Shown piece after piece: positions 54,301-64,000 of a stretch of 64,000 bases of DNA (positions are counted from its first letter, which is position 1; the number at the start of each line of letters is the position of its first letter). Source of the stretch: Effrenium voratum (taxonomy: Eukaryota > Sar > Dinophyceae > Suessiales > Symbiodiniaceae); assembly GCA_963377175.1 (NCBI GenBank), contig CAUJNA010000512.1, positions 30,001-94,000 on the forward strand. Reading direction: 5' to 3'. Position numbers and translations under genes: made by a program. The notes beneath the pieces are model-generated. The model searched no databases. It was not told where the DNA came from and saw only the letters and a list, made by a program, of their open reading frames with translations.

Positions 54301-54590
54301 ATAGGAACCAACTAAACAAACCCAAGACACCTAAGCCCAAACAAAACAAAGCAAGCCAACACAAAACACAATGAGCAAAAGACACCCGCAACACATAAAA
54401 CAACACAACACAAAACACAACAACACGCAACAAAATAGAGCCCTTAGGAAAGAACAAGTCAATCCTCTCCACAAAAAGACATCCCAGAAAGACACAAACA
54501 CCCCGTCAAACCCCATTTTCCGACGATGAGAAAACAAGGCGCTCAGAACAGAACCAAGACACCAAGATGAAGAAAAGCCAACAAAGGGCC
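54300..54590. other. AACACAAAAC-rich low-complexity sequence
   Basis: It is made of AACACAAAACAC-like words. Minus-strand frames of Cys/Phe/Leu-rich residues arise from this composition and are not called. Confidence 0.7.
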
Positions 54591-54674
54591 TCCCAACCTC
54601 TGCCCCTTCTTGGGCCCCGGCTGCACCATGGAGTTAATCCACATCACCGTACCTCGGCGTCGCTTTTCTTTCTT

Positions 54675-54899
54675 TTTTGTAAACCCGCGGCATGGGATGC
54701 GAAACGCTTGGAACGCGTTCAGTTGGGGGTGGAAACCCACAAGTTGAGGAAAATCCTTCCGAAGGTCAAGATGTGCAGGTGCCTGTTCAGGGTATGGCTA
54801 CCCATGAAGCTTGTAAGGCATATAGACTGGAGCACATCCGGCCAAGATAGTCCTCAGCACAACCTGGGTCTTCCCCACTTACACCAACCCACCCTTTAG
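54675..54899 (+). CDS. Terminal exon candidate, about 74 codons, basic protein segment
   Basis: The plus frame reads AAWDAKRLERVQLGVETHKL, RKILPKVKMCRCLFRVWLPM, KLVRHIDWSTSGQDS and stops at TAG 54,899. The segment is rich in lysine and arginine with an amphipathic helix. TTTTTTGTAAACCCGCGG precedes it and gives no certain acceptor. The family is not recognised. Confidence 0.45.
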   Translation, partial: FCKPAAWDAKRLERVQLGVETHKLRKILPKVKMCRCLFRVWLPMKLVRHIDWSTSGQDSPQHNLGLPHLHQPTL

Positions 54900-55427
54900 G
54901 CAAGGAAGCCGGGCCTGATGTTCCTACCAAACTCCCGTAGGCATTTCAGGCTGTAGCAACCCCAGACAACGAAAAAACCCTGAGTTGTCTTAAGGGAACA
55001 AAAATGACCCCGTTAAAAAAAGGCAACCACTGTCCTCTTGAAAGCACTTGGGTCCAAGCCGCCCGAGGAAACGAAACCCGTCAGAGACAGACCAACACGT
55101 CGGTTGAACCGATCCCAAGTGTCAAGCAACCAGCTGCTCTTTTTGATTTTTGGCTCGGTACCCTTTCGAGGCGTGGGATGAAAGGGAAACCAAACGGGAC
55201 ACCAACCATTCCTTTAAAGCTTTGGAACTAATCAAACACCAACCATTCCTTTGGAGCTTTGGAACTAATCAAAAGCTTTGGAACCAATCGAAAGGGAAAC
55301 CAAACAAAACACCCACCACTTTCTGGCGTCCTCCACCTCCGGTGAGGCTCCATCTGTTCGGAGCTCCACTTGCAGCAAAGAGCCTTCTTCTAAGGGTTGA
55401 CTCCCCAGTCTTTCCACCCATCGTTCT

Positions 55428-55500
55428 TTTCGAAAACCGGATCCGTTTCCCTGGGTTTCTGGAGGTTTTCTAGAGAGACTCATGGTCCTTGGACCCGGGT
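55428..55500 (-). repeat. Dispersed repeat family E, copy 3
   Basis: Its reverse complement is nearly identical to 24,700-24,775, including TAGAAAACCTCC and GAAACCCAGGGAAACGG. Confidence 0.75.
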
Positions 55501-55944
55501 TTCTTTGGTATTTACATTGGGACACCTTAAAAGGACCTCCCGTTTTCGCCTTTAGGGGTCACAAGAATGGGGAAGGTAACGTTGGAAGGGGAGCAAAATT
55601 AAATTTCAGCAGTTCAGTGGTTGGAGTTCAACCACTAAACCACACTAAGCAAGAATGTGTCAACTGTTTCCCAACAACAACCATGTAGTGGGGATTGCCA
55701 CCTGGGGTGTTTCACCCTAGACAAGGTGAACTTTGCATGAGGGTCATGAGTGGGTTACCTAGGTTACAACAGGGCCTTTTGCAAAATTCAACAACAACCT
55801 TGGGGGGGGGGGGGTTGGGGGTGAGATCAACAGGGCTCCCTAAATAAAACCCCTTAAAACATCACCCCCAAGGGACACTCACCAAACAATGGGCCAAAAA
55901 GGTGATGCCTAAAATCGAAAAGGGAAATAACTCGGGAGCCCTGA

Positions 55945-56085
55945 TCCAAAGCGGGTGGTTTTTGGAGGACTCGGCCTGCGGGGCCCAGCGAGATGAGGCC
56001 TGAGGCGTGGGCCGATGAGGAAGACGAAGCACATCTCCACCAGCGGATCCGGGGCGCAGAGGATGGTCACCTTCGGAACCCGAAA
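55945..56085 (-). CDS. Exon-like segment, hydrophobic, unknown protein
   Basis: The minus frame reads VTILCAPDPLVEMCFVFLIG then PRLRPHLAGP, with C or G at nearly every third position. The hydrophobic middle could be a buried strand-helix unit. It is isolated among repeats. Confidence 0.45.
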
Positions 56086-56109
56086 AATCGGGTTCCGACG
56101 GGAAAAAAG

Positions 56110-57000
56110 AAGAGAGTACTCGTTTTTATCATTATTATTATTAATGTGTTTGTTTTATTATTAGTATTATGATTATTATTACTGGTGTTTTATAATTATT
56201 GCGCATTTCTTAATAAACAAAAAAAAGAAAGGAAGCAGAAAAAACATAGAAGAAACCATGGTGCAGGGTTCTGTTGTGTTGACCCCCAAGTCAACTTGAA
56301 CCCAGGTTGATGTCCCCAAAAGGGAACCATCTGGGTTTCAGTCCACCTGGGGTACTCAAAAAAAGGAACCCTGACATGGTGTGTCGGAATAGGTCTTATA
56401 TTCATGTACTTATGCCTTTCGTTATTCTTTGTTGTTTGTCTACTTATTTTGCTCTTCTACTTCGCTATGTAGGTAGTTATCTATTGATTTGCGTCTTTAA
56501 TTATGTTTAGTTATTCATTTATTTACTTATTTACGTATTTGTTTATTTATTCCTCCACTTATGTGTTTATTTATTTATCGGTTTAGGTATTGCTTTATTC
56601 ATATATATATATATATGTATTGTTATTTGATCCATGTTTTATCTATTGAATGGTGTGTGAACTTCCTAATGTTCTTCTTTCTCTATTTGTTGATTTGCTT
56701 ATTCATGTTGTTCTTTGTATTTATTTGTTTACTTCTTTATTCATTCGTGTAGCTCTCTATTCCTTTACTGATATACTTAATTGCGTCTTCATGTTGTTTT
56801 ATGTATTTGTTTGTTCACTTCTTCAAATATTTACTTACCTGCTTACCTATTTATGTATTTATTGTTATTTATTTATCTATTTATCTGTTTATTGATTCAT
56901 TGATTTATTCACTTATTAATCTATGTGTTTAGACTTTTAGTTATGTATTTATGTCTCTCTCTCTCTGTTTTATCTATGTTTATCTCTTGTTATTCTTCTT
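56110..57000. repeat. AT-rich ATTATT and TTTA/TTAT low-complexity region
   Basis: ATTATTATT-like words lie at 56,130-56,200 and TTATTTATTTA-like words from 56,400 to 56,990, with GTTTA variants and a short TA run at 56,600. There is no real open frame. Confidence 0.85.
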
Positions 57001-57009
57001 TTTGTGGGG

Positions 57010-57557
57010 GACCACAGGGATTTCACAAGGGAGTCCAACAAAAGAACTGGATGTCGCAGAACTCTAGGGTCTGTTCTTGTTCTTTTCAAAACCAGGCGTG
57101 TCCCCAGGGATTTGGTTTTTCTTTCTGGAAAGAAGGATGCCTGGAAAGAATTGGGGAAGTTACTGCGAGAACCAAGCAACTGACTACCGATAATTTTGTC
57201 GATTGCGAGCCACAGTCAGTAGCATTGTGGTTCCCGGTGGTATTCGCCTCATGTCGTCCCTTTGCTACAGTAGATGGCGGTGAATGTTGGCCCAGTCAGC
57301 GGCTTCTGTCGGCGCCACCTAGCTTCGGGAAACCAATTACGACCATCTCCCTCGAACGCGAACAGCAACTCACTGAAAAGTCAATATGCCACCATCTCCA
57401 AAATCACCGAATAACTCTGCTCGCCCAAAATCACCAAAACCCACGCCTTATCCCCAAAGCTTCAGGTGACCAGCGGTTTCAACGACAAGTCGGCCCAAAA
57501 GAAGCAGCCGGAGACTTGTGCCCTTCGCATCAGGTCCTTTTGGCTTCCATAAGGTGA
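57010..57557 (+). CDS. Open frame of about 180 codons, unknown protein
   Basis: The plus frame reads GFSFWKEGCLERIGEVTART, KQLTTDNFVDCEPQSVALWF, CRPFATVDGGECWPSQRLLS, TISLEREQQLTEKSICHHLQ and PKEAAGDLCPSHQVLLASIR, stopping at TAA 57,557. A splice within the range is possible, since the last third is glutamine/histidine-rich and less convincing. The family is not recognised. Confidence 0.42.
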
Positions 57558-57754
57558 ATGAGCTACCGAACACAAAACATAAATTCACGGTTTCTTTTCA
57601 TTAAAAGCAAGTCGCGCCATTCGACACCGGGGCGTTGGGGTCACCTTTGGTTTCCATTGCAACTGCCATGGTTGGATGTCTCAGAAAGGGAAATGGGGGA
57701 CCCCGGTTTATCCTCCCCAATTTCTCAAGAACCCTTCTTCAAATCAAAGGTTCT

Positions 57755-57873
57755 CCCATGTTCTCGAGGCGCTTTCGGACGACTTCCGCACTTGTCCGAG
57801 CTTTCCAAGCCAACAGAACTCTACAGGCCATGGAACAGGACTCAACCCCCAAGGAGCTAATGGATCAGCCCAG
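57755..57873 (+). CDS. Exon ending in a GTATGA donor, unknown protein
   Basis: The plus frame reads SRRFRTTSALVRAFQANRTL, QAMEQDSTPKELMDQP and meets CCCAG|GTATGA at 57,873. The composition is helical and charged. A good acceptor was not identified; GTTCTCGAG is the nearest candidate. Confidence 0.47.
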
Positions 57874-58214
57874 GTATGAAAAGGCACAAAAGTGCCTTCA
57901 GGGGAAACCTGGCTCTTTCTGTGCGTGTGTGTGTGTTTGCTGGTGTTTGCGTTCGTGTTAGCGTTCGGGCTCGTGCTTGTGCTTGTGCTTGTCCCCGCCC
58001 CCCACCCCACCCACCCTCACCCCCAAGAAAAGGCTCTCCCAAAGGCAAGCATCCTTTGAACCCCCCAAAAAACCTCAGGAAACCTTCAGTTGGCTTTCCA
58101 TGTTTCAACCGCAAAAGTTATATCGTTTCCATCAACCCAGCCTTCTTTCTTGCAAAAAAAGGCAGGAAACACCTGTTGAGTTCCTTTTCCACGCCACCCC
58201 AAACTCGGGGTGGG

Positions 58215-58335
58215 GTGGGGGTCCTTTGGGCACGGCCCAATCGCCGCTCGGATGATCGGGCGCCCGCGCCACCGGCAGGGAGATCTTGGCCATGAGGTCC
58301 AGCATGTTGGTGCGGAAGACCTCAACCGCTTTGGG
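58215..58335 (-). CDS. Exon-like segment after GGTTGAG, unknown protein
   Basis: The minus frame reads VFRTNMLDLMAKISLPVARA then PDHPSGDWAVPKG, with C or G third positions. The N-terminal part is a likely helix. The family is not recognised. Confidence 0.47.
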
Positions 58336-58529
58336 AAACCAAAACGCTTTGGGAAACCCCCTTGGTTCCTCGCGGTGGTTCTTTGAGGGAACCCTTCTCT
58401 CGGAAAAACCATGAGAAAGGGAGCCATTCAATATCCCATCCATTACCATGGGTGCGGACCCGTCCCAACGGACGCGGGCATTTGTCCAATGAAACATGGG
58501 AGCTTGAAGGACATGATGTTGTTCCCATT

Positions 58530-58720
58530 CCTAGGGAAATTCTAGGGGCACTCTAGGGGTACATGGGGAATTTCTAGGGGTACCATTCCCATTCCCGGAG
58601 TTTGAGGACACGGGGGAGCAAAAGTTTTGAGGACATGGGGAGGTGGGAACATGACTTTGTTCCCATTCCCACGGGAAACTCTTACGGGTACTCTAGGGGT
58701 ACATGGGATGTTCTAGGGGA
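58530..58720 (+). repeat. Short interspersed AGGGGTACATGGG direct repeats
   Basis: TCTAGGGGTACATGGG occurs twice (58,551 and 58,693), and TTCCCATTCC, TTCTAGGGG and GAGGACA[C/T]GGGG are each repeated. The stretch appears to be a diverged tandem duplication of about 140 bases. Confidence 0.6.
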
Positions 58721-59483
58721 ATACCTTCCCCATTCTTCCCAGGAAAATCCCCTTCTCAGGAAACAATTTTCTCCAAACTCCAGGAAAAAACGGCTGGGTT
58801 TGAAAACCACGATGCTTAAACCAAGGGAATCAACCTCTGGAGATTTGCTTTGGAACACCCAAAGTTCGCCCCACTCAAGGGTACCAAGCCTCCAAAAAAA
58901 AACACGAAAACTCGGCTGGCGCCTTGTTTTTTTTTTTTTTGAGGTGAAAGCCAAAAGGAAAGCAGACATTTCTGGGTCCCCCCTATTTTGACACATACCC
59001 AAAAAAAGAAAAAGAAAAAAGGGAACCACCTCACAAGTGCTTCGTGAACATGAATGCCGACCTAAATGATGCCCACCAAAGAGCCCGGAGCCCCATTCAA
59101 ATTCACAAGCATATGTAGGCAAAGGTCATTGTTTTTTTAGGTCCGAATTTGTTGTCTGAACCCCGAGGTATTTGGGCTTGCCTCAAGGAATCCAACCCCC
59201 ACATGTGCTTTCCTTTGCTGGCACCTTTAGTCCCAAAAAAGGTCCTGTTAGGGGGACCCAAAGGCTGCTTCAGTGTTCCATTCGCCCGTTCCTTTTGTTG
59301 GGAGTTGGGAAAGGCCTTCTTATTTTTGGGTTGGTGTTCAAGGGAAACTCGGAAGTTGCCGCCTTTCCTGGTGATCCAAAACGGGGGAACCACGCCCAAA
59401 CTTTCCAGGGTACAAGCGAAGCTTGAGTACCCTTTGGTGTCCACGAGTTGGGCTGAAAAACTGAGGGTGAGATTTCCGCAGGT

Positions 59484-59599
59484 CATACATACATGTGTGT
59501 ATGTATGTATGTATGTATGTATGTATGTATGTATGTATGTATGTATGTATGTATGTATGTATGTATGTATGTATGTATGTATGTATGTATGTATGTATG

Positions 59600-59632
<33 letters not shown>

Positions 59633-60525
59633 GTATATATGTATCTGGTATGTATCGTGCGTGCATGTATGTAATGTAATGTAATGTAATGTATGTATGT
59701 ATGTAAATGTATATATGTATCTGGTATGTATCGTGCGTGCATGTATGTAATGTAATGTAATGTAATGTATTGTAATGTATTGTAATGTAATGTAAATATA
59801 GATGTAAATGCAAATGGAAATGGAAATGCAAATGTAAATGTAAATGTAATGTCATGTAACGTAATGTGTGCATGCATGCATGCATGCATGCATGCATGCA
59901 TGCATGGATGGATGGAGGGGTGTGTGTGTGTGTGCGTGTGCGTGTGTCTCTATGTATATATGGTATTTATTGTATTGCATTGTATTGGATTGGATTGTCT
60001 TGGATTGGATTGTATTGCTATGTTATGTTATGTTCTGCTATGTATGCATGTTCGTGTGTATGTGTATATGTGTGTATATGTGTGTATATGTGTGTATATG
60101 TGTATATGTGTGTGTATATGTGTGTATATGTGTGTATATGTGTGTATATGTGTGTGTATGTGTGTATATGTGTGTATATGCGTGTATATGCGTGTATGTG
60201 TGTATGTGTGTATGTGTGTATGTGTGTATGTGTGTATGTGTGTGTGTGTATGTGTGTATGTGTGTGTATATGTGTGTGTATGTGTAGGTGGGTATGTGGG
60301 TATGTGGGTATGTGTGTATGTGTGTATGCGTGTGTATGCGTGTGTATGTGTGTAGGTATGTATGTGTGTAAGCCTGCGTGTGTGTGTGTGTATGGGTATG
60401 TGTATATATATATATATATGTATGTATATATGTGTGTATGTGTTTATGTGTGTGTATGTATGCATGTATGTATGCATATATATATATATATATATATATG
60501 TGCGTGTGTATGTATTGCTTATTTG
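59484..60525. repeat. Compound satellite: ATGT, TAATG, GCAT and TGTATATG units
   Basis: The order is (ATGT)n at 59,495-59,630, two copies of a 75-base segment containing ATGTATCTGGTATGTATCG and (GTAAT)n, then (GTAAAT)n, (GCAT)n, (TG)n, ATTGGATTGG words, a long TGTGTATATG tract and final TA runs. Frames of Ile-His-Thr-Tyr or Cys-Val-Tyr come from the repeats. Confidence 0.97.
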
Positions 60526-61149
60526 ACTTTGCTCAGTACTCTCAGGCCAGACTGACATCGGTTCAAATTCCGGTGGAAAACACATCGGGGCTGAAGCACT
60601 CAAGCCCGTATCACGTGACATCCTCTGCCCAAACTCTGGTATGCGAGCAACAAACCTGCAGCCCCTTCAAAAAATGGACCGGTCCAAAAAGAAAAGCGTG
60701 GGAGCTAGTGTTACCTATCCTTCCAGGCACTGGTATTCTACCCAAAAAGCGTGCAACAAAACGGACGGAACTAAAGACATGAAGCAACAACGCCAAGCGC
60801 TGCACATTGCCGGAGCCCTCCCAAGAGGGTTCAAAGGACCAAAGGAGGTCACGCTAATCTGACACGGCGGGAAACTGGGCGCATATGCCAAAGAGCAGCC
60901 GCCATGTGTTTAAGCACCCTTGAAAAAACATTATTTTTGGTAGTGGCACTGCGGATGGATGCTTGCGAAATCCATTTCGCACTTTGAAGCCATAGTTGAA
61001 CCGGTTTTTGTTGGTATATTCCAGGGGAATCGTATCTCAGACACCAGGGTTTCTGAAAAATGTGGCGCGTTAAACGGACAACCCGTCCATCCACGGTCTC
61101 TGCCACGTTTCCCTTGGACTGGGCCCGCTTTCGCCTCGCCGACCCGCGC

Positions 61150-61245
61150 CTCCCGAGGGTTGGGGTGCAGGAAGGCCAAGTGCAGGTCCGTGGCGGCGCG
61201 CTCCGAGGCCTCCCGTCCGCGGAAAGAGCCGACGTTTTCGGACGT
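61150..61245 (-). CDS. Exon-like segment, unknown protein
   Basis: The minus frame reads ASERAATDLHLAFLHPNPRE then ARVGEAKAGPVQG, GC-rich at third positions. Two other minus frames are also open. It is preceded by a TA microsatellite at 61,254-61,272 in the presumed intron. Confidence 0.38.
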
Positions 61246-61865
61246 CCAGAAATATATATATATATATATAAGAAAAAAACAAACAAACAAACAAAAAACG
61301 GCCGCACCCCCGGGCAAAATGTGAGGCTCCCAGTGAAGCATCGCAACTATTCGCAACTCTTGGTACTTTGGAGTGCCTGAAGGCAAAATCTATGTCCCGT
61401 TTTGAGAAGGGGTTTTGGGGAGGACATCTGGCATCTAGCAACGGTTCGGCTTTGGTTCGGAGGCCTCTTAAGTTCTAGAAGAAGTCTCATCGAAGCTTTC
61501 TGGGGGTGGGGCTCCCCCCATCTCTCAAAGCATGGAGTATTTGAAAAAAGAAGACCTGGGGTTGGTCGAAAGTAACCCAGTCTCACATGGTAGCCAATGG
61601 CTTCTCTCCCACATGAGTCATGAGCTTGAGGCAAGGATAGCTGGCCATGCTTGAGAGGTGCTCGGCACGCAGGCGAGGCACGCAGGGAGCAAGATCTTAC
61701 AGTAAAGTAGGGAAACCAACAAAATGGGGCCCTTGTATCTCCTTTCAGTTTCCCTCTAAGCGCCGGAAAAGACGCACACACGCCAAGGGAGACCTGGCCG
61801 GCCATCCAAAACTCGCTGTGGCCTGCCCTTGCCGCATGTAGCTGTGGGTTTCTCACTCCACCCAC

Positions 61866-61957
61866 CTGAGCGACAAACCAAAACATGGCCAGCGCGCCTT
61901 CCACCAAGTGTTGTCTTTCTCCCAGATCTTGTAGTCGAGCATGACGCTGCGGGGGAC
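61866..61957 (-). CDS. Exon with clean AG and GT borders, unknown protein
   Basis: After AAGCAATCAG the minus frame reads VPRSVMLDYKIWEKDNTWW, KARWPCFGLSLR and ends CTCAG|GTGGGT. It is 92 bases long and leaves two bases of a split codon. The frame meets a stop shortly after the donor, as expected for an intron. Aromatic and charged residues dominate. The family is not recognised. Confidence 0.53.
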
Positions 61958-62574
61958 CTGATTGCTTCGCGAGAATGAGGAATGCTTCCAGCAAACCGGG
62001 GCTGTCATGGAAAACCGGCAAGAAAGCATGGAATGGATATGGTGCTTTTTCGATCAGAAATTCTTTGGCGGAGATGATTTACAGACCCAAGTGTTTTTCA
62101 GGTTTTACCGAAGATCCTGACTTTTGAACCACTCTTTGCTGCCATTCTCCAAAAAAGGGCAACAGAGATGATTCTTAGGGAGCTTCTGGGCGCCAAGCAT
62201 CGGCATGTGATGCAAATAAACTCCAAATTAGTGAGGAACACTTGCACAAAAAATGCTCATGGGCATTGTAAGACTGTAAACTTTGATAGCCCTTTCTTAC
62301 CTTCTTGTTTGGAGTTGATGGCGCAAATAGCGCGCTTTGCAAGCCACTGATATTTTTTCCAGTTGCAAAGGGGACTGTTGAAAGCCCATAGTTGCTCTTT
62401 GGGTTGCAGGTTCCCCTTCAAAAATGGCCACACACGGATCTCGGCTTCCCCTACCCGCCCCAAACCGAAGAGAAACCTACCCAAAAACAAGCCACATGAT
62501 CCCCTGGGGTGACCAACATCTTGGCCCCGCACCCATTTCCGGAAAAAAAAAGAAGGAAACAAAAAAACACCAAG

Positions 62575-62714
62575 TGCAGCCCCCGCAGCCCGACACGACC
62601 CACGGCGGTTCCGCGCGCAAACCGCGCGCAAACCGCGCGCGGCCGAAAGCCCCCGAGACGCCGAGAGGCGTAGTGCGCGTCGCCGCCGCACACCGCGAAG
62701 GGCACCAGGGTGTA
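62575..62714 (-). CDS. Exon after a CCCGAG acceptor, unknown protein
   Basis: The minus frame reads YTLVPFAVCGGDAHYASRRL, GGFRPRAVCARFARGTAVG. The first part is a convincing protein segment. The second overlaps a short CGCGCGCAAAC direct repeat (three copies near 62,615-62,640), so the coding part may end before it. Confidence 0.45.
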
Positions 62715-62919
62715 CTCGGGAGGTTTTTCAGACAACTCAAGGCGCTTCGGCGCTTGGGTCACATCGAGGCAGGCGGGGTTTTGTCCCTTCTTTTTTTTTG
62801 GGGGGGGGATCCCGGTCTAAACCGGTGGCATTAAAAAGGGAAACCACCAGGAAAGCCGAAGCCATCTTCGGGTTTCGGGGAGGGGAGGGGGGGCAACCTT
62901 GAAAAAAAGGACGCCAGCC

Positions 62920-63155
62920 CGGTCCCCAAGAACTCGGATTTCGGACTTGGGAAAACCACTTGGAGGGTTGGAGCTGCTTGGGACACAAACCAAACTCTTC
63001 CGGGCTGTGCGAATTTAACCTCTGTGATACAGCCAGGGCTTTCGACGAATCCCCCATTTGTATGCGGGTGCCTTGATCCCTCAGCACCTCCCAACAACTG
63101 CTTTTTGGACAGGGCTTGGGAGTTTGGACATGGGAAAAAGCTACTGGGTGACAAA
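62920..63155 (-). CDS. Open segment of about 75 codons, unknown protein
   Basis: The minus frame reads PKPCPKSSCWEVLRDQGTRI, QMGDSSKALAVSQRLNSHSP and EEFGLCPKQLQPSKWFSQV. It is polar and serine-rich. A GTAGG-like donor was not found. The borders are nominal. Confidence 0.4.
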
Positions 63156-63489
63156 CCAAAAGTTCAGCCTGAAAATCGACCCAATTGTTTGACCTGACCT
63201 AAGCCAAAAACCATCCACAGCTTTTTGGAATTGAAATCAACCGTTGGGATTCGAGCGTTTACCGTGGGGTAGTCACAAGATGGAACCCTGCAAAAAAGGG
63301 ATGCTCCTCAAAGTAGGGGACCCCCAAAGGGCTCTACAATGGCTGTGATCTCCGGAAAGACCAGGTTGCTTCCTTGTGGCTTTCCTTAAAACCATGTGAA
63401 GAAACCCCAATACGGGGTTAGTTGATCTTGCCTGCGAAATGGACCCAGGAACACCCAGGTTCATTCTTATTTTGCGGTGTAACATTGAA

Positions 63490-63527
63490 TTGATCTTGGT
63501 TCCCGCCATGACAGGGACCAAGATCAA
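63490..63527. other. Strong hairpin, stem of about 14 base pairs
   Basis: TTGATCTTGGTTCCC and GGGACCAAGATCAA are complementary apart from one unpaired T, around a nine-base loop. A related half, GTTGATCTTGCC, lies 60 bases upstream. It could be a short RNA hairpin or the remnant of an inverted-repeat element. Confidence 0.6.
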
Positions 63528-63578
63528 AAGCCCGTCTTTTGGACCCCGAAACCTACTGTTTGACCGTTGCTGTCTGGT

Positions 63579-63815
63579 TTATGGGCCCAAAAACGGCTTG
63601 AAACACAGGGCTGCCCATAAAGCCCAAAACATGCACATCTGCCCAGATCGCCAAATGTCTTCTTCTTCCCGACACGTTACCGTAAAGCCACTCAGAGTCT
63701 GGATGCATTTTTTAGCAATCCGGGGATCCAAATCCGTAGGAACCATTGGCTCCGAAGACCCCCAGAAGGATCGGGCATCCACTTCTACCTGTGTTGTTGG
63801 GTCCTGTTCCTCCAA
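63579..63815 (-). CDS. Open segment of 78 codons, unknown protein, strand uncertain
   Basis: The minus frame reads MEEQDPTTQVEVDARSFWGS, SEPMVPTDLDPRIAKKCIQT, LSGFTVTCREEEDIW and stops at 63,579. A plus frame of 165 codons covers the same range (VKPLRVWMHFLAIRGSKSVG). I favour the minus strand because of its even, acidic composition, which looks like a real domain. Confidence 0.42.
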   Translation of the reverse strand: MEEQDPTTQVEVDARSFWGSSEPMVPTDLDPRIAKKCIQTLSGFTVTCREEEDIWRSGQMCMFWALWAALCFKPFLGP

Positions 63816-64000
63816 AGTCCCGAAACCAAACGTAACAATGCTTGGGTGCTGTAGATCCCCCAGCCAAAAGCTTAATAAAAAAACAAAAACTTTTTGCTGG
63901 TTGAAAGGAAATATGGGGATTCATTCAAAAAGTTAAAGTGTAAAGATCCAACCCAACAGCAGTAGAGAATGTAGACCCATGTGGGGAAAAACAGCCGATG

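Noticed and set aside
59103..60621. Long frames rich in Ile-His-Thr-Tyr or Cys-Val-Tyr
   Set aside because: They are produced by the compound satellite; no stop codons arise in those repeat phases.
61347..62021. Minus-strand open frame of 224 codons
   Set aside because: A different minus frame inside it has exact AG and GT borders and better codon use, so the long frame is probably a shadow.

Overview
This window looks like nuclear DNA from a eukaryote with a large, intron-rich, repeat-crowded genome. A dinoflagellate or similar microalga is the best guess. I see no bacterial operons, no ribosome binding sites, no rRNA or tRNA gene and no intact gene of a family I can name. Coding potential appears as short GC-rich islands of 80 to 250 bases, with G or C at third codon positions, usually bounded by AG on the 5' side and GT on the 3' side. 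The spaces between are filled with microsatellites, homopolymer runs and many families of short dispersed repeats about 80 to 150 bases long. A degenerate TTTAGGG tract, the plant and dinoflagellate telomere unit, lies at 53.7-54.0 kb. The lineage is an inference; no spliced-leader sequence was found.

Layout. From 0 to 11 kb there are exon-like islands mostly on the minus strand, including a frameshifted segment at 2.8-3.3 kb and a terminal exon at 7.9-8.0 kb next to a repeat that looks like an intron. From 11 to 17 kb several plus-strand islands occur, the best ending in a GTAAGT donor at 13,454. From 17 to 24 kb the minus strand carries a frameshifted segment at 17.6-18.0 kb and the best gene model of the window, five exons between 23,373 and 21,705. 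From 24 to 36 kb there are scattered islands, two fold-back elements, a miniature inverted-repeat element, a 240-base trinucleotide repeat and AT-rich spacer. From 36 to 45 kb minus-strand exon islands are dense. From 45 to 49 kb TATC microsatellites and degenerate tandem repeats dominate. From 49 to 64 kb islands on both strands alternate with TTTA-rich sequence and a 1-kb TATG/TGTATA satellite block.

The main result is that two short repeat families behave as introns. Family B (four copies, about 110-120 bases) has ends CTAG|GTCC and GGAC|CTAG, so it presents GT and AG at its borders on either strand. Family C (two copies, about 125 bases) reads GTAAGT/GTAGAT to AG on the minus strand. In the 22-kb gene model one copy of each sits exactly between two open exons, and removing it restores one reading frame. 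A fourth family B copy interrupts an open frame at 37.5 kb and is flanked by an 11-base direct duplication. This is what introners, meaning transposable elements that create introns, should look like. All exon calls are partial, unnamed and need transcript support; coordinates of exon ends are best guesses.
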